DNA of 64,000 nucleotides, from NCBI GenBank assembly GCA_027422505.1, contig JAPQWV010000632.1, positions 162,001 through 226,000 of the forward strand. The letters run 5' to 3'. The notes under the pieces were generated by a model. That model made no database searches. It was not told the DNA's origin and saw only the letters and a list, made by a program, of their open reading frames with translations. The stretch is from Craterostigma plantagineum (Eukaryota; Streptophyta; Magnoliopsida; Lamiales; Linderniaceae). The position numbers and the translations under genes were made by a program. Within the stretch, counting starts at the first letter, position 1. The number at the start of each line of letters is the position of its first letter. Shown here in pieces: positions 44,282 through 55,369 of the stretch.

Positions 44282-46986
44282 GTAAGACCCGTCTAATAAT
44301 AAAAAAACCCTTTTAAAAAGAAACATAATATAATACATCACGCACATCTCGCAAAGTCATATCTTAAAATATACACACCACTCACACACATCTTATCATA
44401 AAAAAAACCCGTAGCCCATTATTTATATTTAACAAAGACCATCAGCCTGACACACAATATTAACCCTAACGTCGCTCCACATGTCGCATCCATGTACCGC
44501 CCTTCTTATAAAAGTCCGTGGAGTCACCGCCATCAGCCCACCTAGTGGCGACGTACTCCAACGTCAGACTCGGTACCTACAACATGATTGAGCTCCTTGC
44601 CCAGTAGGTGAAACATGCATGAATGCAGCGTGCGCTCACTCCCAAACCCAAGTACCTCACAATAAATGCACGCTCGACTTTTTCCACTCTTCTCAATCCT
44701 ATCATAACCCAACACCACAGGGTCCTAGGCTAGACTAGGCACCCCGCTCAACCCATTTAAGGAAGGAGTCAGGAGAGCGGATCTCGAGCAGCCCTCGGCT
44801 CTCTCCGAGACGTCGACCTGCCCCGACGATGCCTACGCTGGAAGCATTCTCCCTGAGCTAACACTACCAGGTCGCCTCTTTCACCAAAAAGACCCTCTTA
44901 AGAGACGTCTCGACAGTATAACTGTCAGGTGCACTAGGTTATCCTCAAACTCTACCACAAGTCAACTGCCAATATCGGCACAACCTACCCCACTCACGAA
45001 CACAGTAAGGTGCCACCGTGTTACACCGTGTTACCACGGCCGATCCTCTCACTATGCAAATGTGAAATGCAAATGACCATGTATGCACAACCCACATATA
45101 AAAATAATTAAATTTCACGTAAAGCACTTAGTCATCCATAATCACGTAAGTATAACATAATAATTCACATAACGTTTACGTGTCGTAGGTGGATTTCACC
45201 TACACACCATGTCGCATAAAATTCACATAAAGTTTACGCGCCGTATGTGAGTTTCACCTACATTTCGACCTTAGTTTTGCAAGCAGTAATTCCTTAATAT
45301 TCTGAACCTCTGAACCTTTTAGACGTAAAAATATTACCATATAAGTATATCTACTAGATCAAGTCAATATGAATGTTTTCGAACCCTAATTTTCGAAAAC
45401 CATAGAAATACCGTAAACATACTAAATATCAAAAACCTAAGTGAAATATCGAAAATTCTCTTAATGCCAAAAATAATTAAAATACTGAAAACTCTTGATA
45501 AGAGGTGCCGAAAACGTGTTAGTTCCTAAAGAAATGAATTGGCGAAAACATTATATTGTTAACCACTCAAATAGCGTAAATTTATCATACACCTAATAAC
45601 TCGAAAACAACTCCTTAACCTATTTTATCTAAGGTTTTAGTACTAAAATCTAATCATGTAAACACAACCTTCTACAAACCTACTAATTATCTCACAAGTC
45701 TATATAATCTAACCCTAACATATGGCCCAAAAACTTCACATATTTCACCATAAGCACCTATTAATATCACGTTAATCATATAACCCCAAAAAAACAATTT
45801 GGGAAAAAAAACATGCCAAAAGCTAGATAGCACCAAAGCATGAACTAAACTTATCACTCATGGACCAAAACCTATTCGTAAAAACACTACACATATTTAT
45901 CATAGCTATTTCAAAGATCAGAGATTTAATCCAAACACATAACTCACGATAGTATCGCATAAATGATATAAATTATGCAAAGCTATAAACATCGAATACC
46001 TTAATCATATAATCAATCATCAAGACTCACAAACCACACTATATTCACGTAGAATTAAACTCAAAGATCTGAATTTTCTAAATACTATAGCTTCCGGAAA
46101 ATCTCTAATAGTCATTACATAAGTACGTTAGTTCATCAAATAATAATATATTGATAATAAAAGATCTACCTCACTTCCTCTGCTTCGTTAACAGATTAAA
46201 TTCCTCAATTGGTTAGATTCTTTGCAATACTTTCGGTTTCTTCTTGTGGCAAGTTTCGTTGTTATGAGGTGTTCTTTGCTTAGTGTCTATTATATATTAG
46301 ATATACATGATCATGATGTTTACGTTGATTAGGCATGGTGGTAAATGACTTCTTTTGCTCTTATCCTCTCCTAACTAATCCTCTTTAGTTTAAGTACACC
46401 TAATACTTGTCTTTTTCTTTTTACGTATTATTAGTAATGTCCCTACATCTTAAATTTTCACTATGCTACAAAAATTATAAGTTTCGATAGTCAATCTTTA
46501 TGTACAATGTTTTATTAAATCCAGTAGTCATTATTTAATGTTTATGAATGGTTGTATTTAGATGGTATCAAATAGGTGACCAAGTTCCAACGTGATTGTA
46601 CTAAACATATCCCAATCTTTCTTTCTCGTTATTTTACTTAAAGTAAAAAACCACTAATTTGGCCTTACTACAAAATCAGGGAATCTTTTATTTTATAAAT
46701 TTTACTTATTATAATGATTTGATTCTTATTACAAATCGTTTGGGCCATTGGCCCATTCTTTAGATTTTATTTTATTTGGATTTTGATAAACTTTTAGTCC
46801 TCACTAGTAATTATCTTGGGCTTTAAATATGACCTGGTCCAATAATTATTACTTTTGGACTTAATTATAAAATTAAATCCATTAAATATTTAATTGGGCT
46901 CCAAACATTATTCAGTCTTACCGGAGTTCCTTATGAATTATTTAATATTCTTGTCATAATCCCGCTTTAAATATACGGGTATTACA
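44168..46986 (-). repeat. 5' LTR of the gypsy element (about 2.8 kb)
   Basis: Its plus-strand ends are TGTAACGTCCCTC and GGGTATTACA. The left part has short direct repeats and restriction-like GC-rich words; the right 1.2 kb matches the 3' LTR. Frames over it carry no domain. Confidence 0.8.
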
Positions 46987-47549
46987 TGAACATACTATAT
47001 TTTCGAATGTGTAGAGATAATTTTCGAGTTAAATTTTAGGACTTTTAAGCTAAACGTGGGTAAAGACATTTCGTCATGTTTCAAATAAATTCTCCTGCGT
47101 TAACTATATTTTGAGTCGAAACTATTCCGACGCTAAAGTTTATTTTTTGCGAGTGTAGATTTTGACAAAATTTTCAGCGTTAAATATAAATATTATATAA
47201 ATTTTCGAACAAACTTTTGGGTATGGGCGAAATTTTGACTTAGTTCAGTGTCGCCTTTCATATAATATTTTTGGGGCTTAGTCAAATTCTTTGCGAAGAG
47301 GAAGAACATGTGGTTAGTGTGACGTTGCATCTCATTTGCAAAGCACGTGCATTTTATAACAGTGCGAGGGGTGATGATTGTACTAATACGGTGGTAGTTT
47401 AAAGTGTTGACGAGTGGGGTAGAGTGTGATAGTTATTTGGCTGTGGATTGTGTAAGAGAGTTGAGGTTAGTACTCAGGCACCACTCGGGAGGTGAACCTG
47501 AGTTACTCGTCTACCCGTTGTTTATTATCGAAAGGAGCGACCTGATAGG
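46987..47549. other. Probable LTR fragment, unassigned
   Basis: No coding motif. Words such as TTTCGAGTTAAATTTTAGG and GGCGAAATTTTGACTTAG resemble plus-strand gypsy LTR DNA, but no partner was found in the window. The copia fragment begins near 47550. Confidence 0.4.
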
Positions 47550-48219
47550 GTAACCTAACGTGAGCGACCTTATGCACCTGCAATAGGTAGCCTAATGTAT
47601 CCGATGCTATGTACGCGGCCTGACATTGCGTACGCTGTGAGTGTAGAGTTGGTACCAGTCTAACCCTGGTAAAGAACATTGGAATGCAATGAAGAATATC
47701 ATGTACCTTAGATGGACAAAGGATAGGAATCTATGGAAACAGAGGATTAGAAGTTGATGGTTATACAGATTCGGACTTCCAGTCAGACGTAGATGACCGA
47801 AAATCCACTTCTGGTTTCGTCTATACGCTCAACGTGGAGCAGTGTCTTGGAAAAGTTCTAAGCAAAGCACTACTGCCGCTTCCACCACTGAGGCGGGGTA
47901 TATTGCAGCCTCTGAGGCAGCTAAGCAGGGTGTTTGAATGAGGAAGTTCTTAGACGAACTCCAAGTTGTTCTAGACGTAGTGGATCACCCACTGCCATTG
48001 TGGTGTGACAGTAGTGAGGCAATTGCACAAGCCAAGGAACCTAGGTCTCGCAGTAAGTCCAAACATATAGAAAGAAAATACCACATAATCGTGCATAAGA
48101 TAGCCACCGTGGATAACGTGGCGAACCCGTTTACTAAGCCTCTTTCACGTCCAATGTTGATAGACACCTTCATAAGACGGGGTTACGATATCATAGCGCA
48201 TGTTACTGAGTGCAAGTGA
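47550..48219 (+). pseudogene. copia RT end and RNase H, broken
   Basis: The frame PYAPAIGSLMYPMLCTRPDI then AYAVSV is the last conserved RT-to-RNase H stretch of copia. A changed frame gives HWNAMKNIMYLRWTKDRN, then AVSWKSSKQSTTAASTTEAG and YIAASEAAKQGV (RNase H core with the STTEAE-like box, here STTEAG). A stop follows at 47936-47938. The last open part (47938-48219) has LPLWCDSSEAIAQAKEPRSR, SKHIERKYHIIVHKI and NPFTKPLSRPMLIDTF, and ends at a stop next to the LTR. Its wording differs from the Sirevirus-like copies here, so it is another copia lineage. Confidence 0.85.
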
Positions 48220-48224
48220 GAGAT

Positions 48225-48905
48225 TGTTAGGGATGTGCCCTCGGAATGCCATTCGAGGATGAAATGAATAGAGCACGTATTTTCTCGATGTGTTATTCGC
48301 TGTGTATATGAATATTGTATTCGAATACTATTTGTGGAATAAATGTTTGACATTGCATCCTTTATAGGCATATTATTTATTTACCATCAGTTCTTACTTG
48401 GCATCCAGTTAGACGGCAAATAAATAAAACCCATATTGCGAGTTTAGTCACCGATTCTCATGGGATGACAGAGGGGGCACCAGTGAGCTATTATTCTTAG
48501 ACATTAAATATAACTCTTACACTTCAGTAGGGTGACTGATATCGATCACAACTTATTTGTTGACGACTCTAAATGGTTGTGACAACCATTCACTTGGGAA
48601 GTGGGAGGTCGTAACATTGATACAAGTTGAATCGGGAATTAACTTGTATTTGGACACGACTAGTAATCGACCACATGGCCTATTACTTTGGGAATTGTCG
48701 ATGATCGATCAATTGACTATGGTAGTGTACGTGAACCTTAGACCAAATGGTCTTTGACGGAGTTGACTTTAGGGTCTTGTCACTAGTTTGTCTGGCCCGC
48801 ATTATAACAGGCTTCGCTGCTTTTCTAGCGTAACTTACGTGACCGCGGTGTTGTAATTTGAAAGACATATGAAAATGCGTATAAAAATTTTTCCATTTAT
48901 TTAAT
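48225..48905 (+). repeat. 3' LTR of that copia fragment (right border approximate)
   Basis: TGTTAGGGATGTGCCC follows the purine tract GTGAGAGAT directly after the pol stop. The right end is put near 48905, where gypsy-like DNA starts; this border is a guess. Confidence 0.6.
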
Positions 48906-49189
48906 GGAACATCGTTTCTTTACATGACAAAAGAATGCTTCCAATTTCTAATTACATACAAAACCTAATTACACGGAAAATGTACAAACTGCACAGCAAA
49001 AGAAACCTGCTTAGCCTCACAGGTCATCATCCATGCACACGCTTCCACCCCAATAGTCGCTGGAAGCTTCAAAAGGTTGCCTTGCCACCTAAGTGATCAC
49101 GTACCGTGGTCACGTGCACCTACAACACAACGTAAGGGTTAGCGAGAAGCTCAGTAAGTGGGAAACTATGCATGAAGTGCACGTGTCCT

Positions 49190-49360
49190 AATTTGCAAAG
49201 ACATCCGCGTCAATGCTTTCTAACCATGTCGTAATTAGCAGAGGCATCCGCGCCAATGCCTTCTAATCATCTCGTAATTAGCAGAGGCATCCGCGCCAAT
49301 GCCTTCTAATCATCTCGTAATTAGCAGAGGCATCCGCGCCAATGCTTTCTAATCCTCACG
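49190..49360. repeat. 43-bp tandem repeat, four copies
   Basis: CATCCGCG recurs at 49202, 49245, 49288 and 49331, an exact 43-base period. The unit reads AATTAGCAGAGGCATCCGCG then CCAATGCCTTCTAATCATCT, then CGT. Copies 2 and 3 are nearly identical. Confidence 0.92.
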
Positions 49361-49362
49361 TT

Positions 49363-49520
49363 AGTCTTGTCTTCTCTTGTCTTGTCTTGTCTTGTCTTGG
49401 AGGGGGCCCACAATACAGGTCTTGTCTTGTACATGTCTTGTCATGTGGTGCCCTCAGCTTATCCTGCTACGAGGGCGTTAGCTCGAAATACATGTCTTGT
49501 CTTGCACATGTCTTGTCTTG
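49363..49520. repeat. TCTTG microsatellite and satellite tracts
   Basis: TCTTG repeats in tandem at 49366-49400, with further short tracts (ACATGTCTTGTCTTG) near 49425 and 49495. Confidence 0.8.
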
Positions 49521-49989
49521 AATTCGGCGACTTAGATAGTCACCACATAGCGTTAGACAGTCGTGACTCACTAAGAAGTCGACATTAATATTAACATTGG
49601 TACTTATTCATCGCTCCCTGACGATCTTGACTTATGCACGCTCTCATGTCTTGACTTCTATACTAGGTGTGCGAGCACGTGATCATGTCGTGAAGTGTGT
49701 GTCATGTCATCGTGAATGGCAATTAAATCACGTCACATAAAGTTCACGTTCTTTCATAAACGCACGGAGTCCATAATTCCTGCACATAGAGATTATGTGT
49801 TATAGTAGAAGTTAAGTCTCCACTTACGTGGCGTCCGTAGATTATTAGCTATTGACACGGTGGGATCCCTAATTCCTGTCCTTAAGTACAAAATTATAAT
49901 ATTAGTACACTATCTAAATTATTTGGATATTTACTTTCTTAAGTTTCCTAAGTACTTAAAATATTAGTTATTGGCTTGTATTTGAACAA

Positions 49990-50960
49990 GTGGCTACTTG
50001 AAATAATTTGCCACGTTGAGCCGACCCGTGAACTACGCATAACTTGTGAGCTAATTTTAAACTTAGGACCCGTGAAGTGTGGCTCGTGAATTAACTTAGA
50101 CACTTTGAGTTCGCAAACTGCCTAAGACTCGTGAACTTTACTTAAACTTAATCCCTTGTGATTCGTGAAGTATAGCCCACAACATCATGGTTCGCGACTC
50201 GTTGGGCTCGTGAACTACTCTCGGTACTTCCCTAGTTTTGCGAACTTATCACTTCGCGAACTCAATTCACCAACCTAGCTGGGCTTGTGAAGTTCGATTC
50301 ATCAAGTTAATTCATGACACTTTACTTCGCGAATTCATCTCTTTCTGGTTCCCTTTCATAGTTCGTGAGGGGTCTTAATTCGCCAAGTTCACTCTTACAT
50401 GCATATACTTCGCGAGCTCGGTAATTCGCAAACCTTAAGAGTTCGCGAACCTCTCATGCACCCAATTCGTGAAGTTAAACTCGCACAATTCGTGATATTA
50501 AGATTTCATACACCTACTTCGCGAAGTCCATTTAAATTCTTGACAATAGCATCTCACTCACGAACTACCTATGCCTCGTGAAAACTTCACATTTCGCCTA
50601 GTTCGCGAAGTACTTCATCTCACGGTTCGCAAAGTGATCATGTCATTCACATTCGCAAAGTCGAGTAGCTATTAGTTCGTGAAGTTTGCGGTGTCATCTT
50701 CAGTTCGCCAACCTATATGGTTCGCAAAGTTCCCATACAATTCGCAAAGTCCATACTTTACTATTCACCTCCTAACTATACTTCACGAATCCCTCTAATT
50801 AATTCGCGAATTGACTTGAGTTATAATTTGTGAAGTTCGTGTTACCTAACCTCGACCCATGAAACCCTACAAATCAGTTCGTGAACTCCCTCTACAATTC
50901 GTGAAGTTAACTTTGCGGGTGGTTCGCGAGTTGGCGTTCGCGAAGTTCATACTTCGTGAA
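49990..50960. repeat. Dense cluster of TTCGCGAA-like palindromes
   Basis: Variants of TTCGCGAAGT, TTCGTGAACT and AATTCGCAAAGT occur throughout, roughly every 20-30 bases. Exact or near palindromes include ACTTCGCGAAGT-type words near 50400-50460, 50520, 50600 and 50940. No exact unit length is visible. Confidence 0.75.
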
Positions 50961-51243
50961 TCTAGTAGGAACACTTTCATCTTTTAAAATCTTTTGTTTT
51001 CTCGATCAAAAATCTGGGTTTCTCCAAGAACAATTTGAACATTTTTTAAGAACTTAACACTTTCAAAACCCTAGACCCTTAAGGTTTGTACAAATCCTAG
51101 CACATGAAATTTTCGTACTAAAATGCTTAGAACTTGCTACCGCTTGGATAAATCATAGAATCATTGTACGAAAATTATACTTACTAAAATTTAAGCTCCT
51201 TAAAACGTGATTATTAAAATTTCTAAGGATCTTCAAAAACCCT

Positions 51244-51581
51244 TGTTAGGTCCTCAGATTAACAACTCTACGATCCTAGGCTAGAATCCATAACAATTCG
51301 ATCGTTTAGATAATCAATTGAATTCGATCGAAAAACTCAAGTTAAGAACACGAGAGAGAATTCAATTATAGTGAGAAAGTTACTGTTGTTTCTCTCTCTA
51401 GAAATCGAATTGCAAGCCCTTCGGATCAATTCTCTAAACTTTCTCTATTCAGCTCAATTAGTGTACAAACAATCTTGGTATAAATATCAAGCTAGTCCTT
51501 AATCTAAAGACTAATACAAGTAAAGCCCCTAATTACAAGAACAACTAATGAAATCAAGCACAATTACAATGATATTCTACA
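51244..51581 (-). repeat. 3' LTR of the large copia (338 bp)
   Basis: On the minus strand it starts TGTAGAATATC right after AAAGGGGGAGAT and ends GACCTAACA. It contains GATATTTATACC as a TATA-like box and two CGATCG-containing words (ATTCGATCGAAAA, ACGATCGAATTG), the motif seen in the non-coding part. Confidence 0.8.
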
Positions 51582-51593
51582 ATCTCCCCCTTT
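51582..51593 (-). other. Polypurine tract of the large copia
   Basis: The minus strand reads AAAGGGGGAGAT, directly next to the LTR TG. The additional ORF runs through it. Confidence 0.85.
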
Positions 51594-52914
51594 GTGCTTG
51601 ATTGCGTCTCCGCGCTATTCGTCCTTGTCGGGCATAGTACGATCTGCGCAAGCCCAACGCATGCTCGTAGTCCCTAACGGTCTCCCTGAGCTTCAGGCGC
51701 TCCTCGATGTCATCCAACAATTCCATCAGGAGCGGCTGTTCTCTCACAAATCGGTGGATCCTCATCATCATGTCTCTATTTATCTCTTCCAACCTCTGTT
51801 CGATATTTCTCCTGATGATCTTGACGGTTCCGTCGCAAAACTTGTGAATTTCTGTCTTCAGCATCAACCTATTCTTCTTGGTAATTGGGTTGTTGTAGGT
51901 GATGCCGGTGACAGAGCTGATATGCACGTGATTGCTTGGAAGCCTCTCGATCTCAGGTCCTTTGAAGAGTGGTTCAGCCATGTTGACCTTCTTCATATTG
52001 CTCTCAAGCGCCATTTGAAGGTCGTGAGCGGCGAAGTACTTGACTTGTCGCATCATGAACCGGTAGAGCCCTTCGAGGCCTTCTTTCTGATGAAGCCCTG
52101 AGGACCTTTGTACTTCTCCACGTATAGCTGATAAAGACGGTACACTTCATTGAGGGGAGGTACGGCAGGTCGCTCTCGCTCAGTTCCTCTCGGGTCCTGT
52201 CCACTCGTTCGATGATGCAGTGAGGTGTTGGAAGTCCTCCTTTGGCACAATAGACACTGAGGAGTTGGCAAATTGGGGAGAGTTCCCTGAAGTGACTCTT
52301 CAGTCGATTCTTCGAGATCCCCAGCCTCACGTCCGGTCCTAGTTGGGTCAGCATCCACAGATATGTCATTCTCTTCTGCAGATCCCAGTGAGAGATCCCT
52401 CTCAGCTCGAACTCATCCGGCTTCTTGATCCGATCCGGTGACCTCCAAATGTTTTCCCTGACTTCTTCAAGGAAATGTATCTCTATGTGAATGTTCTCCC
52501 ACGGCATGTCGATCCGAACGGCCCCTGGCATCTGTCTTGTAGGGGAGGCCGCTCGTTGTGCGATCAACTCCGGTAGCCTTGGGATTTCATTTTGGTAGTC
52601 TACACCTTCTTGAAGTTCGTCGTCTTCTATGATCACGAGGTCCATGGATGCTTGTTGTAAGAAGTGGCGTACGTCCTGAAGCTGTTGTCTCTGATGCTCC
52701 TCGGGCATGGAATGGGTCATCCACTGGCCTTCGAAAATATACTTGTCTAATACTTTGTGTGGATTGACGCCATGTCCAGAGGGTCCCGGTTGGTCTGGAG
52801 CGACGGAGGGAGTAGCTTGGGTAGCTGCCAGGGCTACAAGCATTGCAATACTTGCTTCTTCTTCCGGAAGCAAGGGGCTTGAGTAGATCGGTGGTGTGGG
52901 CGGAGGCGTCCTGA

Positions 52915-53030
52915 GGTGAAAAGTTGGTGGGTCGATGTGGGCGGTGTGGTGCGTGGTGTGGGTGTGGGTTTGGTGGGTGGTTTGGTGGGTAGTTTGGGTT
53001 TGGTGGGTAGTTTGGGTTTCGCCAGCTCCA
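52915..53030 (-). repeat. Low-complexity coding repeat (Thr-His-Gln)
   Basis: The plus strand shows repeated GGTGGGTAGTTTGGGTTT-like words, read on the minus strand as THQTQTTHQ. It is a slippage-prone tract inside the additional ORF. Confidence 0.75.
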
Positions 53031-55128
53031 GCGCTCGTCTGCATAGCGCCCGAGCCTTATCCTTGGCCAAATGTAGATGTCCTCGGCCTCTTCTCCCCCT
53101 CATGAGGGTCCTGATCATCAGGATCATCATGTCTGCGCCGTGAGTGGGAGCTTTGGCCTCGGCAGGTGTCAGTCGGTGGCTCAGGATGATCCACCAATCG
53201 CCTATAAAGGGATTCTTCTTGAGGCGACCGGATGGAAAGGCCTATCAGGCGGGCGAGGAGAATGTCGTGGAGCTCAGTGATGGGGATTGTGTATGGGTTG
53301 ATGAGGATGGAGGAAGTGGCTAGAGGGTCGGTGGGTGTGGGTTGTGGAGGTGTGGGGTGGATTTGTGACGAAGGGCCTTCAGAGACAGGTGCTTTCCCGG
53401 TATCTCTTCGGGATGTCTCGATTGCTTGAAGGACTCTCTCCATGATTTTGTCTTCCATAGACCGTACAACGGCAGAGAGAGCGGCTTGGAACTGCTCGTT
53501 CGTCACATAGGGTGCGGACGCCTCCTTTGATGGACCAGGACGACTGATGTCGCCTGTTATCAACCCTTGAGTAGACATCGACTCTGTGTGTTGGCTCACA
53601 GTCACTTGAGGTTGTGTCTGTATGAGACTTCCACCCAATCCTCGAGTCGAATCCAGAGGATTCTCCTCTATGGGTGTTACGGCGGGCTCAGGTTGTGCCT
53701 GCGAACCAGACACCACGGGAGATGGTTGCGGCTCAAGATTGAGCGATGAAGTGCCAGCAACACTTGTCGTCGTGGTCAGCGTAGTATCTGGTGCGGTGGT
53801 GACTGCTGGAAAGAGCGACTCCAACTGAATACTGAGTCTTCTGGGAGTCCTCCTGATCAGACTGATTTCCTCGTCAGACTCTGTGTCAGACGGGGTGGCG
53901 GTGTGAGGAGTAAGGTCTCGTTCGATGTTCTCCAATGTCTGATCTGTCACCAGTGGAAGTGAAGTGTGCCCCAATTCAGTCTCGGGTTGTGCTTCTTGTT
54001 GAAGAACCTCCTCAAAAGTTTCTTCGAGCACGCCAACATGTACGGGCACTTCCACTTGTAATTCGAGTGCAGGAGCCTCGAGCGCCATCTCGGTAGCCAC
54101 GACGTCTATCGAAGTATCGTCTAAGTCGGGCATTGGCTCTTCGACCAAGGGAGGCTCCTGTTGAAGCTCTTGAGCGACAACGTCGATCATCGTGTCGTCA
54201 TGGCTTGGCTGGTATTCCGGTTGGGGAGGGCTCACATGGTGATCTGCCGGGGGCCCTCTGATCATTTCCTCTGCTAAGTTGTGTTCCCGGCAGAACCTCT
54301 GATACTCAGCTCCCGCGGGTTCGGCGAGCTTGAGTAGATTGAGTGGAATCGGCATTGACGGTTGGTCCAGGTCCGTGAGCCGTGGGTTGTGGAAAAACTT
54401 AAGCATTGGCGGCTGGTAGTTTCCACCAGGAGGTAGCTGGGGGATGTTCTCTGCATGTAGCTCCATGAACTCCCTGATGATCACGTTGAACCATCGAGCA
54501 TATGGCACGTTCTTTGATCGCCGGTTCTCCTTCTGCCGAATCTGGTCCGCGAGGTCGTTCCAGATCAGCTGTGCGTAGTCATAATTTCTTGAGAAGGCGA
54601 TGCCATGGAAGATCCTCAAAATATTGTTGTTGCCCTTATCGAATCCTGCGTGCTTGGGCGACAGACACTTATTCACTATTCCAAATAGTGTCTTCCACGG
54701 GTGTGGGATTCCGCTGCTCTGGACCTGAGCTAATCTTGTGAGCGGCGGTTGGTATCCCATGTGCAAGAAGTCCTGGATCATCTCCGCGTCTGTCGGGAGC
54801 GGGTCGTAGTTGTCGTGTGGGGCAAGTCCAGCATCATCTCGAACTGGCTCTTGCTCATAAGAATGTGTCGCGTCCCGAGTTTTGTTGTGAAGGAGAATGC
54901 CCCATTTGCTACAACTCCTTGTATATATCTCCAGAATTGCTGGATATAGACCATCGGCACTGATGCGGTGACTGTTAACGCATGCCAGATGGGGTGGCCT
55001 CTGAGGATGGATACGATGATCTCGTCTGGGCACCTAAATGTGCTCAGATCGAGCTGAAAGTTCGTATCCTGAACCTTCAAGTACATATTGTGATCATATA
55101 TATGGTTGTATCTTGGGTAGCGATCAAT

Positions 55129-55140
55129 CTGAAAAATAAG
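55129..55140 (-). promoter_or_regulatory. Splice-acceptor-like site before the additional ORF
   Basis: The minus strand reads CTTATTTTTCAG then ATTGATCGC. The frame downstream is open to the ORF's ATG at 55086; upstream the same frame closes within about 24 bases. This fits a 3' splice site for a spliced mRNA of the additional ORF. Confidence 0.5.
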
Positions 55141-55369
55141 ATATATAAAAGTTTATTAGATCAATTTTTTAATTTCAGTCGAATATGAATAAATTTCATC
55201 AAACTATAGTAATATTGCAAATAATAGCATGTTCGATGAATTTTGAATTGAAATCATCTCAAATGCATAGTGTATGTTCAATTTCAAAAATCGTGATGGC
55301 ATGAATGTAATTTCGAATGAAATATATGTCGCGTGAAAAATAGTTAGAAATTTCGCTAAGTGTTAAATC

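Larger units (their letters stand above)
41288..46986 (-). mobile_element. Ty3/gypsy element (chromodomain type) with gag but pol deleted
   Basis: The minus-strand order is 5' LTR (46986-44168), primer site, gag (44014-42980), a short remnant of the pol end, polypurine tract and truncated 3' LTR (42569-41288). The two LTRs match over about 1.2 kb (41300-42569 and 45780-46986). Protease, RT, RNase H and integrase core are gone, leaving an internal region of only 1.6 kb. It is either an internally deleted chromovirus or a gag-only non-autonomous family. Confidence 0.82.
48906..51243. other. LTR-like repetitive DNA without coding sequence
   Basis: The left part resembles the gypsy LTR at 44168 in style (CTACAACACAACGTAAGGGTT, GAGAAGCTCAGTAAGTGGG). 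It contains the 43-bp tandem repeat, TCTTG tracts and the TTCGCGAA cluster. It ends abruptly at the 3' LTR of the large copia at 51244. I infer an old minus-strand gypsy LTR; no partner copy supports this. Confidence 0.45.
51577..55128 (-). pseudogene. Additional retrotransposon ORF (family often mislabelled synaptobrevin/longin-like), broken
   Basis: Starting at the acceptor-like site the reading is IDRYPRYNHIYDHN, then from an ATG at 55086 MYLKVQDTNFQLDLSTFRCP and HPIWHALTVTASVPMVYIQQ. A frameshift near 54830 leads to MIQDFLHMGYQPPLTRLAQV, IPHPWKTLFGIVNKCLSP, IAFSRNYDYAQLIWND and VPYARWFNVIIREFM. This is the conserved core of an ORF found beside many plant LTR elements. A long acidic, Pro-rich linker follows, with a stop at 53057-53059, then a Thr/His-rich repeat (TTHQTQTTHQTTHQTH). 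Frameshifts near 52150 and 52060 precede a C-terminal helical, Arg-rich part ending RRRNQAQRGRL. The function is unknown; an envelope-like role is only positional inference. Confidence 0.72.

Noticed and set aside
51592..52101. Plus-strand frame of 169 residues.
   Set aside because: It lies antisense to the additional ORF and has no domain; the minus-strand reading matches a known retroelement-associated family.
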